A stretch of 64,000 nt of DNA from Glaciecola sp041380235. Its GTDB lineage: Bacteria; Pseudomonadota; Gammaproteobacteria; Enterobacterales; Alteromonadaceae. The stretch spans positions 122,823 to 186,822 of the forward strand of contig NZ_JBGIYY010000009.1 in the NCBI RefSeq assembly GCF_041380235.1, read 5' to 3'. The notes below the pieces were generated by a model. It had not been told where the DNA came from, ran no database searches, and saw only the letters and a list, made by a program, of their open reading frames with translations. Position numbers and translations under genes: made by a program. Each line of letters starts with the position of its first letter. The stretch's first letter is position 1. Below are positions 34,551 to 43,587 of the stretch, in pieces.

Positions 34551-34910
34551 ATGCTTAAAAAGTTTGTCTCTATCATTTTGTTAATCTGCATATCAGCCCA
34601 ATCTCCCTTGGTTGCTGCATTGAGTGTGCATGATTCTCATCATAATAGTGAATCATCCATTCATGGTTATTTTCATGAGATTGGTCAACCGCATGAGCAT
34701 GACGAAACAAATGCTGAAAAATTTGAAATCAGCTATTCAAAACAAGCACTAGAACACAATAACGCCCATCATGACGGGGGTGTGATTGGTATTTTTGCAT
34801 TCTTGAGCCAAGGTATTCCGAACATACTGCCTGATGCCAGCCTGGATACTTTCTTTGCTTGGCGGCCATCACCCTTTATTAAATACGACACGCCACCACC
34901 CAAATTATAA
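34551..34910 (+). CDS. Small exported His-rich protein, czc operon leader
   Basis: 119 residues with a signal peptide (FVSIILLICISAQSPLVAALS) and a His-rich mature part (HDSHHNSESSIHGYFHEIG, HEHDETNAEK, HNNAHHDGG), then a hydrophobic helix and a C-terminus DTPPPKL. It resembles CzcI-type proteins found before czc operons, and parallels the Cys-rich leaders at 4857 and 31736 with His in place of Cys, as expected for zinc, cobalt or cadmium rather than copper. Function inferred from context. Confidence 0.6.
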   Translation: MLKKFVSIILLICISAQSPLVAALSVHDSHHNSESSIHGYFHEIGQPHEHDETNAEKFEISYSKQALEHNNAHHDGGVIGIFAFLSQGIPNILPDASLDTFFAWRPSPFIKYDTPPPKL

Positions 34911-34967
34911 ATCCTTAATTTTAGCAATTGCCTTCCACTTGAGGGTCTTTTTTGTTGTTTTTAAATA

Positions 34968-35627
34968 ATGGATTTAAGTCACATGATATATCGTTGTTAT
35001 GCACCTAAAGCGCTGAGCGCTAAGATGCTTTTATTATTTGTTTTGGTGTTAGCCGCATTAACGCTTTCGCTATCTGTACAGTCTTCACCCGGCGCTCACG
35101 GTCCAAACGGTGAGCATCTCGATACGGAGAAAACTAATTCACAAACGCAAAGACCAAAGTTTGAAGCGTTTACGGAGTCGTTTGAGCTTTTAGGTGAAGT
35201 ATTCAGAACTGAACTCATTGTCTATTTACATGATTTTGAAACAAACACTCCCATTCAGTTTGCCAGCATAGAGCTTGAGACAGGCGCTTTAGCTGCTAGT
35301 GCGACTTATGATGAAGCGCAAAACCGGTATATCGTCAACGCCCCCAAATTTCTAGCCTCTTTAAATGAACCAGGTGAGCATGAGGTGATTGCGACCATTA
35401 TGACTGACGACAACGGTGATTTGTTGGTGGCAAATCTAGTGATGCCGCAAGACAATCAAATGTCAACTGCTGCAGCACATTCTCATGATGGCGACCATGA
35501 TCACGATACTTCGCATACGGATGAAGAGGAACACCACCATTTTCCTTGGTGGGCGCTGGCTTTAGTGATTATCTTTTTTGTATTAGGCTTTTATCTTGGA
35601 CGTAAAAAGAGAGGAGCTCAGTCATGA
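34968..35627 (+). CDS. Periplasmic His-rich membrane-anchored protein of czc-type operon
   Basis: 219 residues. An N-terminal signal/anchor (LLLFVLVLAALTLSLSVQ) is followed by SPGAHGPNGEHLDTEK, a beta-domain (FELLGEVFRTELIVYLHDFE, then EPGEHEVIATIMTDDNG), a His/Asp-rich linker (HSHDGDHDHDTSHTDEEEHH) and a C-terminal membrane helix (WWALALVIIFFVLGFYLG). The motif SPGAHGPNGEHL recurs at the mature N-terminus of the next protein. It overlaps the adaptor gene by four bases, so it is part of the same pump operon. Metal buffering or delivery to the adaptor is inferred. Confidence 0.65.
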   Translation: MDLSHMIYRCYAPKALSAKMLLLFVLVLAALTLSLSVQSSPGAHGPNGEHLDTEKTNSQTQRPKFEAFTESFELLGEVFRTELIVYLHDFETNTPIQFASIELETGALAASATYDEAQNRYIVNAPKFLASLNEPGEHEVIATIMTDDNGDLLVANLVMPQDNQMSTAAAHSHDGDHDHDTSHTDEEEHHHFPWWALALVIIFFVLGFYLGRKKRGAQS

Positions 35628-36736
35628 GAACGTTACTAATTGTACTCATCTGTTTTTCTACTTGGTATGCGATTGCATCACCAGGTGCGCATGGTCCCAA
35701 TGGAGAACACCTTACAAACACAGAAAACGCATCCACTAACGACTTAGGTAGGCAAGCCGATGGCTCTGTAATAATGCCAATGTCAACCCAAGCCCTTTTG
35801 GGCATTAGAACGCAATTTGTGACTAGCCAAGATGTGAAACAAAGCATTACTTTAGCCGGGGTTGTTCGAGCTCATCCAGAAGGCCAAGCGCTAATTCAAT
35901 CTAGCAGCGATGGTCGGTTTGAGGCTGGGGACACAGGCGTATTAGCGACAGGCGAAAAGGTAGTCGCAGGTCAATTATTGGGGTATGTCCGCTACCAAGA
36001 TACAGCTTTTGAATTGGCCAACCAAACTAGCCAGTTACTGGCTGTACGAAGCGAGATTATGCAAGTTAAACGCGATGTGAAGCGTTTACGCGATCTGGCA
36101 GAACTGGCATCAAAACAGTCCCTAGAACGCCTTGAAACAGACCTGAAAATTCTAGTTGAACAAGAAGCGGCATTGCAACAAGGTTTAGAAAAACCCGAAC
36201 CCCTGATTGCGCCAATTACAGGCATTCTAGTGAATCATCGAGCAAGACGCGGCCGTTGGGTTGAGGCGGGTACTACTCTTTTTGAGGTCATTGCATCAAA
36301 CATGCGCTACATAGAAGCGCTTACCAATGACACTTCGCTTGTCGGGCAATTAACTACTGCTTCCATAGACAAGATACCAGAGCTCAATTTGCAATACCGT
36401 GGCTATTCTCCACAGCTTAATGCAGGTATGGCAACCTTGCACTTTGAGTTAGATACAAACAACAACGCTACATCTATGCTACTCATTGACCAGCCACTCA
36501 CGGTATTCGCGGAGCTTGAAAACAGTCTAAACGGCATCGTGCTGCCGGCCGAAGCGGTGGTGACCAATACTGCTAATTTACCCATAGTATGGATAAAGGT
36601 ATCTGCCGAACGATTCTTACCGCAAATCGTCCAGTATCGCCAGATATCAGCTAACCAAGTATTAATCACCCAAGGATTAGGGGCAGACAATCGTGTCGTG
36701 AGTAAGGGTACATCCTTACTTAACCAAATACGTTAG
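35624..36736 (+). CDS. czcB: RND efflux periplasmic adaptor (CzcB-type)
   Basis: 370 residues. The signal peptide ends at WYAIA, then SPGAHGPNGEHL, shared with the preceding gene. The adaptor (HlyD/MFP) order is visible: GVVRAHPEGQALIQSSSDGRF, a short coiled hairpin (about 130-180), IAPITGILVNHRARRGRWVEAG, and a beta-barrel with VLPAEAVVTNTANLPIVWIKV. It links the CzcA-type pump to an outer-membrane channel. The gene overlaps its upstream neighbour (ATGA) and lies nine bases before the pump gene. Confidence 0.9.
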   Translation: MRTLLIVLICFSTWYAIASPGAHGPNGEHLTNTENASTNDLGRQADGSVIMPMSTQALLGIRTQFVTSQDVKQSITLAGVVRAHPEGQALIQSSSDGRFEAGDTGVLATGEKVVAGQLLGYVRYQDTAFELANQTSQLLAVRSEIMQVKRDVKRLRDLAELASKQSLERLETDLKILVEQEAALQQGLEKPEPLIAPITGILVNHRARRGRWVEAGTTLFEVIASNMRYIEALTNDTSLVGQLTTASIDKIPELNLQYRGYSPQLNAGMATLHFELDTNNNATSMLLIDQPLTVFAELENSLNGIVLPAEAVVTNTANLPIVWIKVSAERFLPQIVQYRQISANQVLITQGLGADNRVVSKGTSLLNQIR

Positions 36737-36744
36737 GAGTTCGC

Positions 36745-39700
36745 ATGTTTAACTTATTAGTTCATGCGAGTCTGCGCAACCGACTGTTGGTATTGGCGCT
36801 CGCACTTATTACACTTGTTTATGGGTTTTGGCAAGGTAAGCAGTTACCAATTGACGTGTTTCCCGACCTCAATAAACCGGTGGTGACGGTGTTGACCGAA
36901 GCTGGCGGAATGGCACCTGAAGAAGTTGAGCAGTTGGTTTCATTCCCGTTAGAAAACTTGCTTAACGGCGTAACCGGGGTCACGCGCGTGCGCTCGACCT
37001 CAGGCATTGGGCTGTCTATTTTATATGTCGAGTTTGATTGGGATACCGATGTTTATCGCAATCGTCAGTTAGTGTCAGAACGGCTCGACCAAGCAATATC
37101 TCAATTACCAAACGGTATTACGCCAGTGATGGGCCCGGTATCATCTATTATGGGTGAAATTATGCTAATAGCGTTGCCCATTAATACCGATGCGAATATC
37201 GATCCAATGCTCGTGCGAGAGTATGCCGATTTTGTGCTACGCCCACGTTTACTCTCTATTCCTGGCATTTCGCAAGCTATTCCTATTGGTGGAGAGGTTA
37301 GGCAAATTAGAGTTGAGCCCAAATTAGACATCATGCGCAACCTAGGGATTACAATGGCACAGGTACGTGATGCCATTGAAAACTTTGCATCTAATAAAGG
37401 TGGTGGATTTATTGATCTCAACAATCGAGAGTTTTTAATACGGCACAAAGGGCGAACACTTGACCTTAATGATTTACGTCAGTTGGCGGTTTCGTGGCAA
37501 AGCAATGCATCGGTAAGATTAGAACAACTAGCAAACGTACGCTACGGCTCTGCGGTAAAACGCGGTGATGGCGGTTATAACGGCAAACCAGCAGTTATTA
37601 TTAATGTTCAAAAACAACCTGGCGCTGACACTGTTAAACTGACCAATGATATAGAGATGGCATTAAGGGAGCTGGCTACAGGCTTGCCTGAGGGTGTGTC
37701 TGCACCCCAAATATTGTTCCGCCAAGCCGACTTTATAAAAGCGTCGGTTGACAATGTGACAGAAGCGCTAAGAGATGGCTCTATTCTTGTCGTTATCGTT
37801 TTGTTTGCATTTTTGTTATCTACCCGAACCACCTTTATATCTTTACTTGCTATCCCACTATCGCTTGCGGCTACCGTCCTCATTTTTAAATGGATGGGGC
37901 AAACTATCAATGTAATGACTCTAGGTGGCTTAGCTATTGCCATTGGAGAATTGGTTGACGATTCGGTAGTCGATGTAGAAAACATCCTTCGCCGCTTAAA
38001 GCAAAATGCCAAACAAGCTAACCCTCATCCTGTTTTTGATGTGATATGGCGGGCAAGTGTAGAAGTGCGCTCAGGTATAGTCTATGCGACCGCCATAGTC
38101 GTACTGGTGTTTTTACCATTATTCGCGCTGCCAGGAATAGAAGGGCGTTTGTTTGCTCCTTTAGGGCAGGCATACATTATTGCAGTACTTGCCTCTTTAC
38201 TCGTTTCTATGACGGTTACGCCCGTGCTCTGCTATTTTTTGTTGCCACAAATGAAGCAACTTAATAAAGGTGACAGCTTTTTGGTGTCAGTTTTAAAGAA
38301 ATGGCAGGGCGCATGGCTTATATGGGCCTTACCTAAGCGGCGTTCAATATTATTGGTAAGTGGGTTTGCTGCTGTCATAAGCGCGTCGTCGATTGTATTT
38401 TTTCCTCGTGCCTTTTTGCCAGCGTTTAATGAGGGCTCTTTGGTATTAGGGATGATTTTTCAGCCAAGCACGTCGTTGTCTGAATCTAATAGGATGGGTC
38501 ACTTGGCAGAGTCATTATTGCTATCGGTTGATGAAGTCACAGCCGTCGGGCGCAGAACGGGTAGAGCCGAACTTGACGAGCACGCCGAGGGCGTCCATTC
38601 TTCGGAAATAGACGTGGATTTAAAAGAATCGTCTCGCTCAAGGGAAGAAGTACTCGCTGAAATTCGTGAAAAACTTAGCGTAATACCCGCGCAAGTAGCC
38701 ATTGGTCAACCTATTTCCCATCGACTCGACCATCTTTTATCTGGCGTAAGAGCCCAACTAGCAATCAAAGTATTTGGCGACGATTTAGATCAGCTTCGCA
38801 TTAATGCAGAAAAAATTAGGCAAAAGTTAGAAGCGATCCCGGGACTTGTCGATATTAATGTCGAAAAACAAGTGCTCATCCCACAAGTGTCGGTCAGTTT
38901 AAAGCCAGACAAGCTTTTGCAATATGGCTTGAGCCCTGGCAAAGCAATAGAATATTTAGCTTTATTAACCGATGGGGATCATGTTGTCGATATTATTGAC
39001 GGCGTTAAACGTTATGCTTTGGTCATGCGTTTAGATGAAAAGATGAGAAGTCCACAAGCCTTGAGTGCAGTACTTATAGATACGCCAGCAGGTGCAATTC
39101 CCATTGCTAATATTGCAGACATCACTATCAGCGACGGTCCCAATCAAGTCCTAAGAGAAAACGGGCGACGTAGGTTGGTGATTTATGCCAACAGCATAGG
39201 TGTGGACGTAAAAGAACTGTTATCTATGGTGCGCGAGCAAGTAAATGGGGTTGAATTAAGCGCCGACAGCTTTTTAAGCATCGAGGGCCAGTTCTTAGCT
39301 CAAGAGCAAGCCATGCGCTTATTAGTTTTGTTATCAGCAATGTCATTTGCGCTCATTTTTTTAGTTTTATACATGCGTTATAGATCCCTTGTGTTCGCCA
39401 GTATTATCATGAGTAGTTTACCTATGGCTTTATTAGGCGCAGTTGCAGCCATGTGGCTGACCCATACGCCGCTTTCGGTGGCATCGGTCGTTGGCTTTAT
39501 CACGCTTACTGGTATCGCCTCAAGAAACGGTATCTTGAAGTTAAGTCATTATCTGAATTTGATTAAATTTGAGGGCGAGCAATTTAACACTCAGTTAATT
39601 GTTAGAGGGGCGCAAGAACGATTAGCGCCGGTGATGATGACCTCCATGGTAACTGCATTTGCGCTTATTCCCTTGTTAATGGCTGCCGACGCACCAGGCA

Positions 39701-39852
39701 AGGAAATTTTGCATCCCGTTGCTGTTGTCATCTTTTCGGGACTGCTTAGCTCAACGTTATTAGATACTTTGCTCACACCTTTGCTCTTTAGGGAGTTTGG
39801 TAGCAAGGCAACAATGCTGTGGCAACAGCGTAAATCAGACGAAGTAATGTAA
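36745..39852 (+). CDS. czcA: CzcA-family heavy-metal RND transporter
   Basis: 1035 residues, the usual HME-RND length. Membrane segment 4 reads AIAIGELVDDSVVDVENIL, unlike the GAMVDGAIVMIEN of the CusA here. It belongs to a different metal group; the extra acidic residues favour divalent ions, though the substrate cannot be assigned. RND landmarks are PIDVFPDLNKPVVTV near the N-terminus, LAIPLSLAATVLIFKWMGQT and GFITLTGIASRNGILKL in the second half. No outer-membrane factor gene accompanies the operon, so CusC or a chromosomal TolC homologue must serve. Confidence 0.93.
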   Translation: MFNLLVHASLRNRLLVLALALITLVYGFWQGKQLPIDVFPDLNKPVVTVLTEAGGMAPEEVEQLVSFPLENLLNGVTGVTRVRSTSGIGLSILYVEFDWDTDVYRNRQLVSERLDQAISQLPNGITPVMGPVSSIMGEIMLIALPINTDANIDPMLVREYADFVLRPRLLSIPGISQAIPIGGEVRQIRVEPKLDIMRNLGITMAQVRDAIENFASNKGGGFIDLNNREFLIRHKGRTLDLNDLRQLAVSWQSNASVRLEQLANVRYGSAVKRGDGGYNGKPAVIINVQKQPGADTVKLTNDIEMALRELATGLPEGVSAPQILFRQADFIKASVDNVTEALRDGSILVVIVLFAFLLSTRTTFISLLAIPLSLAATVLIFKWMGQTINVMTLGGLAIAIGELVDDSVVDVENILRRLKQNAKQANPHPVFDVIWRASVEVRSGIVYATAIVVLVFLPLFALPGIEGRLFAPLGQAYIIAVLASLLVSMTVTPVLCYFLLPQMKQLNKGDSFLVSVLKKWQGAWLIWALPKRRSILLVSGFAAVISASSIVFFPRAFLPAFNEGSLVLGMIFQPSTSLSESNRMGHLAESLLLSVDEVTAVGRRTGRAELDEHAEGVHSSEIDVDLKESSRSREEVLAEIREKLSVIPAQVAIGQPISHRLDHLLSGVRAQLAIKVFGDDLDQLRINAEKIRQKLEAIPGLVDINVEKQVLIPQVSVSLKPDKLLQYGLSPGKAIEYLALLTDGDHVVDIIDGVKRYALVMRLDEKMRSPQALSAVLIDTPAGAIPIANIADITISDGPNQVLRENGRRRLVIYANSIGVDVKELLSMVREQVNGVELSADSFLSIEGQFLAQEQAMRLLVLLSAMSFALIFLVLYMRYRSLVFASIIMSSLPMALLGAVAAMWLTHTPLSVASVVGFITLTGIASRNGILKLSHYLNLIKFEGEQFNTQLIVRGAQERLAPVMMTSMVTAFALIPLLMAADAPGKEILHPVAVVIFSGLLSSTLLDTLLTPLLFREFGSKATMLWQQRKSDEVM

Positions 39853-39907
39853 ACAGGTTTGTGTTAGCGACACCTTTTGAAGTTCGCTATTAATTGGAGA
39901 AATAACA

Positions 39908-40282
39908 ATGAAAGTAGTAATTACGTTTGTATTGATGGTCTTATTATTTGCGATGATTTTTGCCCCTAAGGTTTCAGCTCATGGCAGTTTGGAGCCTAAG
40001 CATGGCGGTATAGTCCAAGAAGCACATGACATGGTATTTGAGCTAGTCAAAGAAGAAAAATCGGTAAGCCTTTACATAAGGGATCATGGTGAAGATTATT
40101 CTGCTACTGATCTTGTTGCTAGTATTGTTGTGCTTGCGGGTAAAGAAAAAAGTGAGGCGTCATTTATTCCTTCTGGTGGGAATAGGATGGTAGCAGATAT
40201 TGCCGTTAGTGAAGGGGCAAAGGTGTTGGTTAGAGTGACTGACGATGACCATCATCCAATCACGATTAGGTACACTTTTTAG
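39908..40282 (+). CDS. Exported small protein, end of czc operon
   Basis: 124 residues, good RBS (TTGGAGAAATAACA). The signal peptide (LMVLLFAMIFAPKVSA) leaves a mature start HGSLEPKHGGIVQEAHDMVFELV, with His residues likely at a metal site, then a beta-rich domain ending DDDHHPITIRYTF. Proteins of this type follow CzcA-like genes in related bacteria; no named family recalled with certainty. Periplasmic metal binding is inferred. Confidence 0.6.
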   Translation: MKVVITFVLMVLLFAMIFAPKVSAHGSLEPKHGGIVQEAHDMVFELVKEEKSVSLYIRDHGEDYSATDLVASIVVLAGKEKSEASFIPSGGNRMVADIAVSEGAKVLVRVTDDDHHPITIRYTF

Positions 40283-40932
40283 AGTGATTTATAGACATCT
40301 TCTTTATTTAAATTTTAAAGATTTCGTGGCCTATTTCCAGTCAAAAGTTTCAGATAATCAATAATTAGGTATCTGCGGCTCTGATTAAAATTGTCAAAAA
40401 ATTGCTAGCCCAGAGGGCCACGAAATCCTATTTGTTAATTTGCACAACAAATCCTGACATAGCGGGGGGGACATAGTCGAACGATTTTGACCGGAAGATG
40501 AACGGAGTTTTAAAGTTTGTAATGTCGCTTTCAATATAAAATATTCAATATCAATAGAGTCGAAAAAAAGCAAAATTTTGTGGCATCAAATTAAATAAAA
40601 TATTTTTTACATAGTGAATTGCCGTGGTGGGAGGTGCAGTAAACCAACGATTATTTGTAACAGATTATTGCTAGCAGTAGGCTGGGTTTGCAGCAAGAAA
40701 CTATCAAGCTCATGTTCATACAGTTCATCTTAAGTAACGCGGCTCGAAGCACGTTTTCGAAGATTTTCAAACCACTAGCGCATCGTTTCGTGATTATATA
40801 TCACTATAATGTAATCCAATCGCTATCTAGTGTGAGCTCCGTGGTTTATCAAAGAACAGCGTCGCATCAACTCAAAATAGAGATTAAGTTGACTGTTTTA
40901 TACACCACATCTGCTGGTTTTTACGCGTCCTT
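40283..40932. other. Non-coding gap between czc operon and relaxase gene
   Basis: About 650 bp without a credible gene. It holds the 12-bp inverted repeat listed separately, an eight-G run near 40463-40471 in an otherwise AT-rich stretch, and a small overlapping ORF that I reject. It may be a junction between two cargo blocks. Confidence 0.5.
40320..40427. repeat. 12-bp perfect inverted repeat bounding 84 bp
   Basis: GATTTCGTGGCC (40320-40331) and GGCCACGAAATC (40416-40427). The arms are GC-richer than their surroundings. They could be the ends of a small mobile element remnant or a long-range hairpin after the czc operon. No transposase fragment is seen between them. Confidence 0.6.
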
Positions 40933-42411
40933 TTATTTGGGTTTTAACCCAGTATCGGGTATGCCAGAGTAAGTGTCGAAATGCTTTATGTCTCGTTTTT
41001 GTTCTTCACTAGGTTGTATATCTATGGCTGCATTACGCACTTCTCTTGCTACTTCAGGGTGGATCACAAACATTTTTTCTACGGCTTTTTCAATCAGTTT
41101 TAAATGTGATTCACTCGGGTTATTGGCATAACTGATAGCGCTCACTAATGTTGAATGTATCAAACCTTTTAACTTGTCTTCATACTCATTTAGTGTACTT
41201 CTTGTATCTTCTATCTTCGCTTTGAGAGTCTCGTTTTCGACTCTTAAACGGTAAATATCACTATGCATTGTTTTTATTTGCAGCTCACGCTGTGTTTGTT
41301 TATGTTTTATTTTTGTAGTTTCTTCGAGTACTTTTGAGTGTTCATTACAAAGAATAGCTAGTTCGTTCGATAGCTTATTTTTCTCTTTCGTTAAATAGTT
41401 AGCTGTGTTGTATTCTCTGTCTGCGATCCGCTTATTCGTATCAATTGCAATTTTCTTGCGTTCTAATTTCTTAAGCTCGGGTGTTTCATATTCTTTTTTT
41501 GCAAATACATGTTTCTGTTGCTGAGTGTTTAAATATCTATAAAAGTGAGTCTGCAATAGCCGACCAACATTAGCAATCTGTTTTGTTTTTTGCTTCTTAC
41601 TTTTTCCCAAATCAGAATAAAGATCTTCATAGTCAGCAATGCTATTAGCCAGCTTTTTTATCAACTCATACTGTGCCTGCACGAAGTCATATTCTCCGGT
41701 GTTTTTGTTTCTTGCATCAATAGCAAGATGTACATGATGATCGATTTCATCTTTGTGAAGAGCCGAAAAAACAATCGGAAATTGAGGGAAATACTGCCCG
41801 AAGTAACCCACTACTAAACGTTCTTGCTCCTCTGCTGATAGCTGATGTTCGTTCAAAGAAGGTATCTTAAATACAATAGATACTAAGCAAATTTTAAGCT
41901 GTGATGATTGATCTATATTTAAAGAAGCTCGCAGATTGTGTAGTTGTAAAATCGCAATCAATGCGCGACTTTTATCTGAAATTCTTTTGACTAACTCAAG
42001 CGCATTAAACTTATTCAACACATCGCTACTCTTAATTATTGTAGACTTTTCGTTCTGTATCAGATTTAATATGGTTTCATAGAACTTGCGTTCTGGTGCA
42101 GAATTTCTGTTATTTTGACTCCATTTCTTCAGCTTATGTTTGAGCTTTCTGAACGCTTGTAAGTCCATTTTATGGTTGTCATTTGTGAATAGTAACTCGA
42201 CAGCTTCAAGCGCTTTTGTTCTATCTGCTGGGTTTATAATCAGCTTACCATAGAGTTTGTAAACATTATCTTTGGATTTTTCTGTAATCCTGTTTTGGCT
42301 TCTTTTTGCTTCGTTATCTAGAAGCAAATCATGCTTAACCAACGCCATCGCAAGATTTTTATTGCATTTAGCGACTCTTTTCTGTTTGTAAAGTACCGTC
42401 AATGGTGTCAT
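40933..42411 (-). CDS. Probable MobV-like relaxase/mobilisation protein
   Basis: 492 residues. At about 215-235 the sequence FSALHKDEIDHHVHLAIDAR fits the HUH motif of Mob/Pre (MobV) relaxases, usually HxDExxPHxHxxxxP; here one Pro is replaced by His, so it is a divergent member. The N-terminal 200 residues are helical and unlike the classic Mob N-terminus; the C-terminal 200 are long coiled coil (about 320-430), as in MobV proteins. It would nick an origin of transfer so the island could be mobilised by a helper. No type IV secretion genes appear in the window. An alternative is a rolling-circle replication protein. Confidence 0.55.
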   Translation of the reverse strand: MTPLTVLYKQKRVAKCNKNLAMALVKHDLLLDNEAKRSQNRITEKSKDNVYKLYGKLIINPADRTKALEAVELLFTNDNHKMDLQAFRKLKHKLKKWSQNNRNSAPERKFYETILNLIQNEKSTIIKSSDVLNKFNALELVKRISDKSRALIAILQLHNLRASLNIDQSSQLKICLVSIVFKIPSLNEHQLSAEEQERLVVGYFGQYFPQFPIVFSALHKDEIDHHVHLAIDARNKNTGEYDFVQAQYELIKKLANSIADYEDLYSDLGKSKKQKTKQIANVGRLLQTHFYRYLNTQQQKHVFAKKEYETPELKKLERKKIAIDTNKRIADREYNTANYLTKEKNKLSNELAILCNEHSKVLEETTKIKHKQTQRELQIKTMHSDIYRLRVENETLKAKIEDTRSTLNEYEDKLKGLIHSTLVSAISYANNPSESHLKLIEKAVEKMFVIHPEVAREVRNAAIDIQPSEEQKRDIKHFDTYSGIPDTGLKPK

Positions 42412-42813
42412 GCCAAATCCTTATATATTCCGCCATATGAATGAAGTGAGACGTAAACAAACTATTTTGTTACCGTCCTACTTATTTTATCACAAAATTT
42501 TCACTTCGATTTTAATAGTGTGTTTTTCCATATTTAAAATTTCTCCGTTTATCAGAGGCTATTGTTTAGCTTAACCAACGACTATCGTAATATTGACGAT
42601 GTTTTCTAGCAATTTGGCAGTTACTTTAAAACACTACATGTACAATGTTTGTATCGATGAAATAGAGGAATAGCTATACGCCTCAGTTTTTTTGTGAGTT
42701 GATGCCGTTGTATTTCAACTCGTACGGTAAATGTAATCATTATATTGATTTATAATTTACTAATGCCAAACTGAACTTGTAAATACATTAGGGGAAGAGG
42801 GCAGAGGATAGGC
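42412..42813. other. Upstream region of relaxase gene, possible oriT
   Basis: About 400 bp, AT-rich, no gene. Mobilisation origins usually lie just upstream of the relaxase gene. Candidate structures are the hairpin at 42696-42721 (GAGTTGA, 12-nt loop, TCAACTC) and a smaller ATCGT/ACGAT dyad near 42584-42600. Neither matches a known nic site that I can name. Confidence 0.3.
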
Positions 42814-43526
42814 GTGAAAGACGAAGAAAAAATTGCATTGTTTATCGATGCAGATAATGTGCCAGCGGCTAAAATTGAAACCACTCTTTCAGAGCTTGCA
42901 AGATATGGCGCAGTCAATATTCGAAAGGCTTACGGAAATTGGGAAAGCCAGAACATAAAACAATTGGAAGATGTACTCCACGAATTTGCTATTCAGCCCA
43001 TACAGCAGTTTGACCTAACTAAAGACAAAAATGCCACTGACATTGCGCTAGTAATTGATGCCATGGATATTCTGTACACTAAAGACGTGGACGCAATATG
43101 CCGCCTGGTATCCTCAGATTGTGAACTACGCCACTCGTTACACGAGCGTTGGCAGATGGAAAGTTTGTCATTGGTTTTGGCGAGCGCAAAGCGCCTGCGG
43201 CCTTAGTTAATAGTTGTTCTAAGTTCTTGTATCTTGATGACGAAACGAGCGACGAAAAGCCAGTTAAGAAATCAAAACCCAATATAAAAAGCGATATAAA
43301 ACTGATGAATATGTTGCGCCAAGCAATCGAGGCATCTGAAGATGACACGGATTGGGCAAATTTAGGCACAATAGGACAACACATTTCCAACCATGCGTCT
43401 TTTGATCCACGTAATTATGGGTTTAAAAAGATAAAAGATTTATTTGCGGTAATTGACCTATTCGAGATGAAAATGCAAAACGGCAGTGGCACTTATATTC
43501 GGGACAAGCGTAAAATGAAATCATAG
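42814..43526 (+). pseudogene. NYN-OST-HTH/LOTUS protein, broken by a frameshift
   Basis: Two overlapping frames together encode one protein. Frame 1 (42814, GTG start) gives the NYN RNase core: IALFIDADNVPA, YGNWESQNIKQL, DKNATDIALVIDAMDILYT, then VSSDC, after which it turns to unrelated sequence and stops at 43206. Frame 2 continues from about 43130 with ADGKFVIGFGERKAPAALVNS-CSKF and a C-terminal OST-HTH/LOTUS domain (WANLGTIGQHISNHASFDP, then YGFKKIKDLF) to 43526. The break is near 43115-43135, where the conserved SDSDFTPLV stretch is expected; loss of one base explains it. Intact relatives are putative RNases with RNA-binding tails. Sequencing error is the alternative. Confidence 0.8.
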
Positions 43527-43587
43527 TTACTGAACGCTTTTTATAGCAGACGGTTGCAACGAGAAAATGTTAAAAGGACTTTAATTC

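Noticed and set aside
36745..39852. Second Cu/Ag (CusA-type) pump
   Set aside because: The membrane-segment-4 signature lacks the CusA pattern and the accessory proteins are His-rich, pointing to divalent metals.
40688..40972. 94-residue + strand ORF at the relaxase 3' end
   Set aside because: It overlaps the opposite-strand relaxase gene's end, has no convincing RBS and reads as low-information sequence.
42814..43526. Programmed ribosomal frameshift in the NYN gene
   Set aside because: No slippery heptamer or downstream structure is evident at the break; a simple base loss explains it better.
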